Assembly (NCBI GenBank): GCA_020186115.1 | Contig: WSYJ01000075.1 | Span: forward strand, 806,001-870,000 | Reading direction: 5' to 3' | From: Histomonas meleagridis | Lineage: Eukaryota > Parabasalia > Tritrichomonadida > Dientamoebidae | Length of the DNA: 64,000 nucleotides | Shown here: positions 61,979 through 64,000 of the stretch, in pieces | Layout: every line of letters begins with the position of its first letter | How positions within the stretch are numbered: the first letter of the stretch is position 1 | Notes under the pieces: generated by a model | The model's input: only the letters and a program-made list of their open reading frames with translations | What the model was told of the DNA's origin: nothing | Database searches by the model: none | Translations under genes and position numbers: made by a program

Positions 61979-62818
61979 ATGAGAAATCCGCAGCGTTGGC
62001 TCATCTCTCCAAGTATTTGGAATCCATTGAACAAATTAGAAATGCACATTATTGCAATGGTACAAAAAATCCTTATGGTCAAGAATTTGGGCGAATTCTA
62101 TCACTATTTCTCTTATCTCTTCAGTGTTCGTGTTCTTAGTTTTATTCCAATATTTCTTTACTCAATAGACATGAAATCTGCGGCTCAAGGAATGTCTTCT
62201 CAATTAGTATTTGCCTCATTCTTAATTGCATTGATATCATTTGTAAATCCACGTGTAAGACCAGGTGGACATGGAACAGGCGGAGTTGTTCATGTGCCGT
62301 GCTTCCTTGGTTCCTCCATGTTATTATTAACAATTGTATTGAACTATGCCCCATACCGAGAATTTCATTTTATTGTATTCATTTTAGCTGCACTTGATCA
62401 AATGGCTATTGGAAATATGTACTTGTCAGATTGTTTGATGGGCGTTTTCTTCGGAATTCTTATGAACAAGTTTAATCCCAGTGAAATATCAATAACACTT
62501 TATCTCATCCTCATGTTTGGTTCTATGTTCTTCTGGTTCCCTGCTTCGGCAATTGTGTCAACTGCTTTACCAGTAATCTTATCTTCATCTATGATAAGAA
62601 TCAGAAAAGAGTTCTGTTGGATTTCATTCTTGAAATTCTTGTTCTTTGAAGGTTTAAAGAAAATTGTTAACATTTCAACCGAATATGAAACCTTTATCTT
62701 TGATATAATATCATCAGCACTTTCACTTTATCTTGTTCAAGTTGCAAGTGACTTCAACTCTTTCCGTTCAAGTGTAGGCTCTTCATTCCGTGAAACTTTC
62801 CATAAGTTTGGCTTCTAA
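61979..62818 (+). CDS. Multi-pass membrane protein, unrecognised
   Basis: A 279-aa protein with about five to six hydrophobic helices (e.g. VLSFIPIFLYSI, QLVFASFLIALISF, LGSSMLLLTIVLNYA, LILMFGSMFFWFPASAIVST). A SFVNPRVRPGGHGTGG loop sits between helices 2 and 3, and NMYLSDCLMGVFFG recalls the third motif of PAP2 phosphatases, but the catalytic His/Arg are not in place, so a PAP2 enzyme is unlikely. The first 45 residues may not be native, because an alternative frame across 61980-62130 also looks protein-like. A frameshift or different start cannot be excluded. Confidence 0.55.
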   Translation: MRNPQRWLISPSIWNPLNKLEMHIIAMVQKILMVKNLGEFYHYFSYLFSVRVLSFIPIFLYSIDMKSAAQGMSSQLVFASFLIALISFVNPRVRPGGHGTGGVVHVPCFLGSSMLLLTIVLNYAPYREFHFIVFILAALDQMAIGNMYLSDCLMGVFFGILMNKFNPSEISITLYLILMFGSMFFWFPASAIVSTALPVILSSSMIRIRKEFCWISFLKFLFFEGLKKIVNISTEYETFIFDIISSALSLYLVQVASDFNSFRSSVGSSFRETFHKFGF

Positions 62819-62898
62819 ACCATGAATCGTTTTTATTTTTTTGTCAAACAAACTTTGTTAATATGCGGGGGTGCCCTATTGCGGCCGTTAAAATACAA

Positions 62899-63261
62899 AT
62901 GCTCCCCAAAAGAAAACCAAAGCAAACACCTCCTTCATCTGAAAAAACGAACACTGATTCAATCACAGATATTCTGCAAAAACAAGTTGAAGAAGAAAGA
63001 AAAAAATTTAAAACAATTGAAGTGAATGAATCAACCCAAAATTCTGGGAAAAAAGTAATATACAAAAAAAGAACAGTCCAAGCAGATACTACAAAAGCCA
63101 ATGAAGAAATTTTGCGATCAAATAAAAAATATTCTAATTCAGAAGTTTCAGCTGAAACACAAGCAGAATCTTTCCAACATACTCCAGAACCAACTGGTTT
63201 TACTTACTTTGATCGTCTGAATGAAAAAGATATATTTCTTGATCCTTTAACAAATTTCTAA
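62899..63261 (+). CDS. Small polar hypothetical protein
   Basis: A 120-aa protein from the ATG at 62899 (MLPKRKPKQTPPSSEKTNTD). An in-frame ATG at 62863 would add 12 residues. An inverted Myb-type site (CCGTTA, 62885-62890) sits 8 nt before the shorter start, the same spacing as at the USP gene, and argues for it. The protein is Lys/Glu/Ser-rich, probably disordered or coiled-coil, with no domain. It ends GFTYFDRLNEKDIFLDP. Function unknown. Confidence 0.5.
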   Translation: MLPKRKPKQTPPSSEKTNTDSITDILQKQVEEERKKFKTIEVNESTQNSGKKVIYKKRTVQADTTKANEEILRSNKKYSNSEVSAETQAESFQHTPEPTGFTYFDRLNEKDIFLDPLTNF

Positions 63262-63509
63262 TTAATATTCTTCTTCTCCTAACATTTTGATTTTTTGCTT
63301 CTTTATTGCAATTTTAAATCTTAAATAATGAAATTGTTTAATTTAACTTTTCAAAAAGAGAAATATTTTTAAAAAAATGAAAGAATTATGTATTATTTAA
63401 TAAAAAATAATAAAATTGAAAGACAGAAAAAAGATGAGGAAATAATAACGAAAGAAAAACCTAAGCGATGTGATGATAACGTTAGCTTTGAGATAAATGA
63501 AATTTATAA

Positions 63510-64000
63510 ATGGAAGATAATCCAAATGAACAAAATGAAAAATCAGTAAAAGATTCTCAGCAAGATAACAAAGTACTAAAACACAAGAAAAAGATTAAAA
63601 AGTTGTATAAGTTTAGTGTTGATATTGAAGAAGAGCCAAAAGAAATTAATAATTATGAAAATTCATGTCAAAAAGCCTTTCATAAGGAAGCTAATAATCT
63701 TTTTAAACATAAAAAGATTCGTCGAGCTTCTAGTATGGAGAAATTTTTTATTGGAGATCATATTGGTATTACAGAATCACAAAATCTTCAAACAAATTAT
63801 CAGAAAGAAGAAATTTTGTTTGCTGCAAGAGCTCGTAGATTTTATGCATATAGTCATCTAATTGAAAGCATAATTTTAGTAACAAATCAAAATATATATA
63901 TCCTAAATAACAGGATGGAAACATTCGCTGAAACATTTCCAATCATAATTAAAAATATAGAAAAAATTTCGCTTTCAAATGAAAGTGATAATACAGTTGT
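63510..64000 (+). CDS. Myosin TH1-like domain protein (partial, runs off the window)
   Basis: An ATG at 63510 opens a frame still open at the window end (163 codons). A charged N-terminus precedes SMEKFFIGDHIGI, YQKEEILFAARARRFYAYSH, then LIESIILVTNQNIYILNN and IIIKNIEKISLSNESDNTVV. This follows the myosin-I tail homology 1 pattern ('Y-G-YIG', 'VLFADRV-KF', 'R-LLLTD--LY-L', 'IPL--I--ISLSTLSD'). TH1 domains bind acidic phospholipids. No motor domain is present before it. Myosins are generally not found in trichomonads, so a stand-alone TH1-like membrane-binding protein is the likelier reading. Confidence 0.5.
   Translation, partial: MEDNPNEQNEKSVKDSQQDNKVLKHKKKIKKLYKFSVDIEEEPKEINNYENSCQKAFHKEANNLFKHKKIRRASSMEKFFIGDHIGITESQNLQTNYQKEEILFAARARRFYAYSHLIESIILVTNQNIYILNNRMETFAETFPIIIKNIEKISLSNESDNTV

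Noticed and set aside
61979-62818. PAP2 phosphatase
   Set aside because: The YLSD-like segment is present but the catalytic His and Arg of the PAP2 motifs are not, so only a membrane-protein call is made.

Overview
The window looks like nuclear DNA of a parabasalid (trichomonad) protist; I cannot fix the genus. It is very AT-rich, with densely packed, almost intronless genes on both strands. The best lineage marker is an IBP39-type initiator-binding transcription factor (57893-58882). Supporting it are TCA-Py-T/A initiator motifs a few bases before several start codons, a 25-nt spliceosomal intron in the Mob1 gene, DUF3447/ankyrin remnants, and BspA-like TpLRR surface-protein remnants with an Asn/Ser/Phe-rich stalk.

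Layout. 1-10.3 kb (minus): end of a very large Furry/Mor2-like protein, then a giant HECT E3 ligase whose reading frame is broken by an exact 11-bp tandem duplication. 11-20 kb: a GOST-like seven-helix membrane protein, an LRR protein, intron-bearing Mob1, ARPC5, a type I membrane protein, a GT11 fucosyltransferase and an R2R3 Myb factor. 20.7-30 kb: a USP deubiquitinase, tRNA-Arg, a possible histone-fold TAF/SAGA subunit divergent from a MOCOS-like protein, and a decayed surface-protein gene with a fimbrillin-like ectodomain. 30-45 kb: tRNA-Ala, a DUF3447/ankyrin pseudogene, a 1132-aa helical protein with repeated PPPI motifs, an LPCAT-like acyltransferase, a UBR-box E3, an actin C-terminal fragment and a VPS9-domain protein. 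45-50.7 kb: a second HECT E3, an identical tRNA-Ala, and a complete but dead Merlin/IS1595-type DNA transposon with TIRs and an 8-bp target duplication. 51-64 kb: an endosulfine-like protein with two FDS motifs, a Rho-like GTPase whose likely CAAX end is hidden by an A-run frameshift, a UvrD-type helicase, a BspA-like pseudogene, IBP39, small proteins, a Rab5-like GTPase, a multi-pass membrane protein and the start of a TH1-like protein.

Themes. Four ubiquitin-system genes occur together: two HECT ligases, one UBR ligase and one USP. Furry and Mob1 belong to the NDR/LATS kinase network. VPS9 and a Rab5-like GTPase form a known GEF/GTPase pairing. Myb-type TAACGG sites lie close to several start codons, and a Myb factor is encoded in the window. 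These links are inferred from family knowledge, not shown by the sequence. Gene decay is visible in surface proteins, DUF3447 genes and the transposon, and less certainly in HECT1 and the Rho gene, where sequencing error is an alternative.
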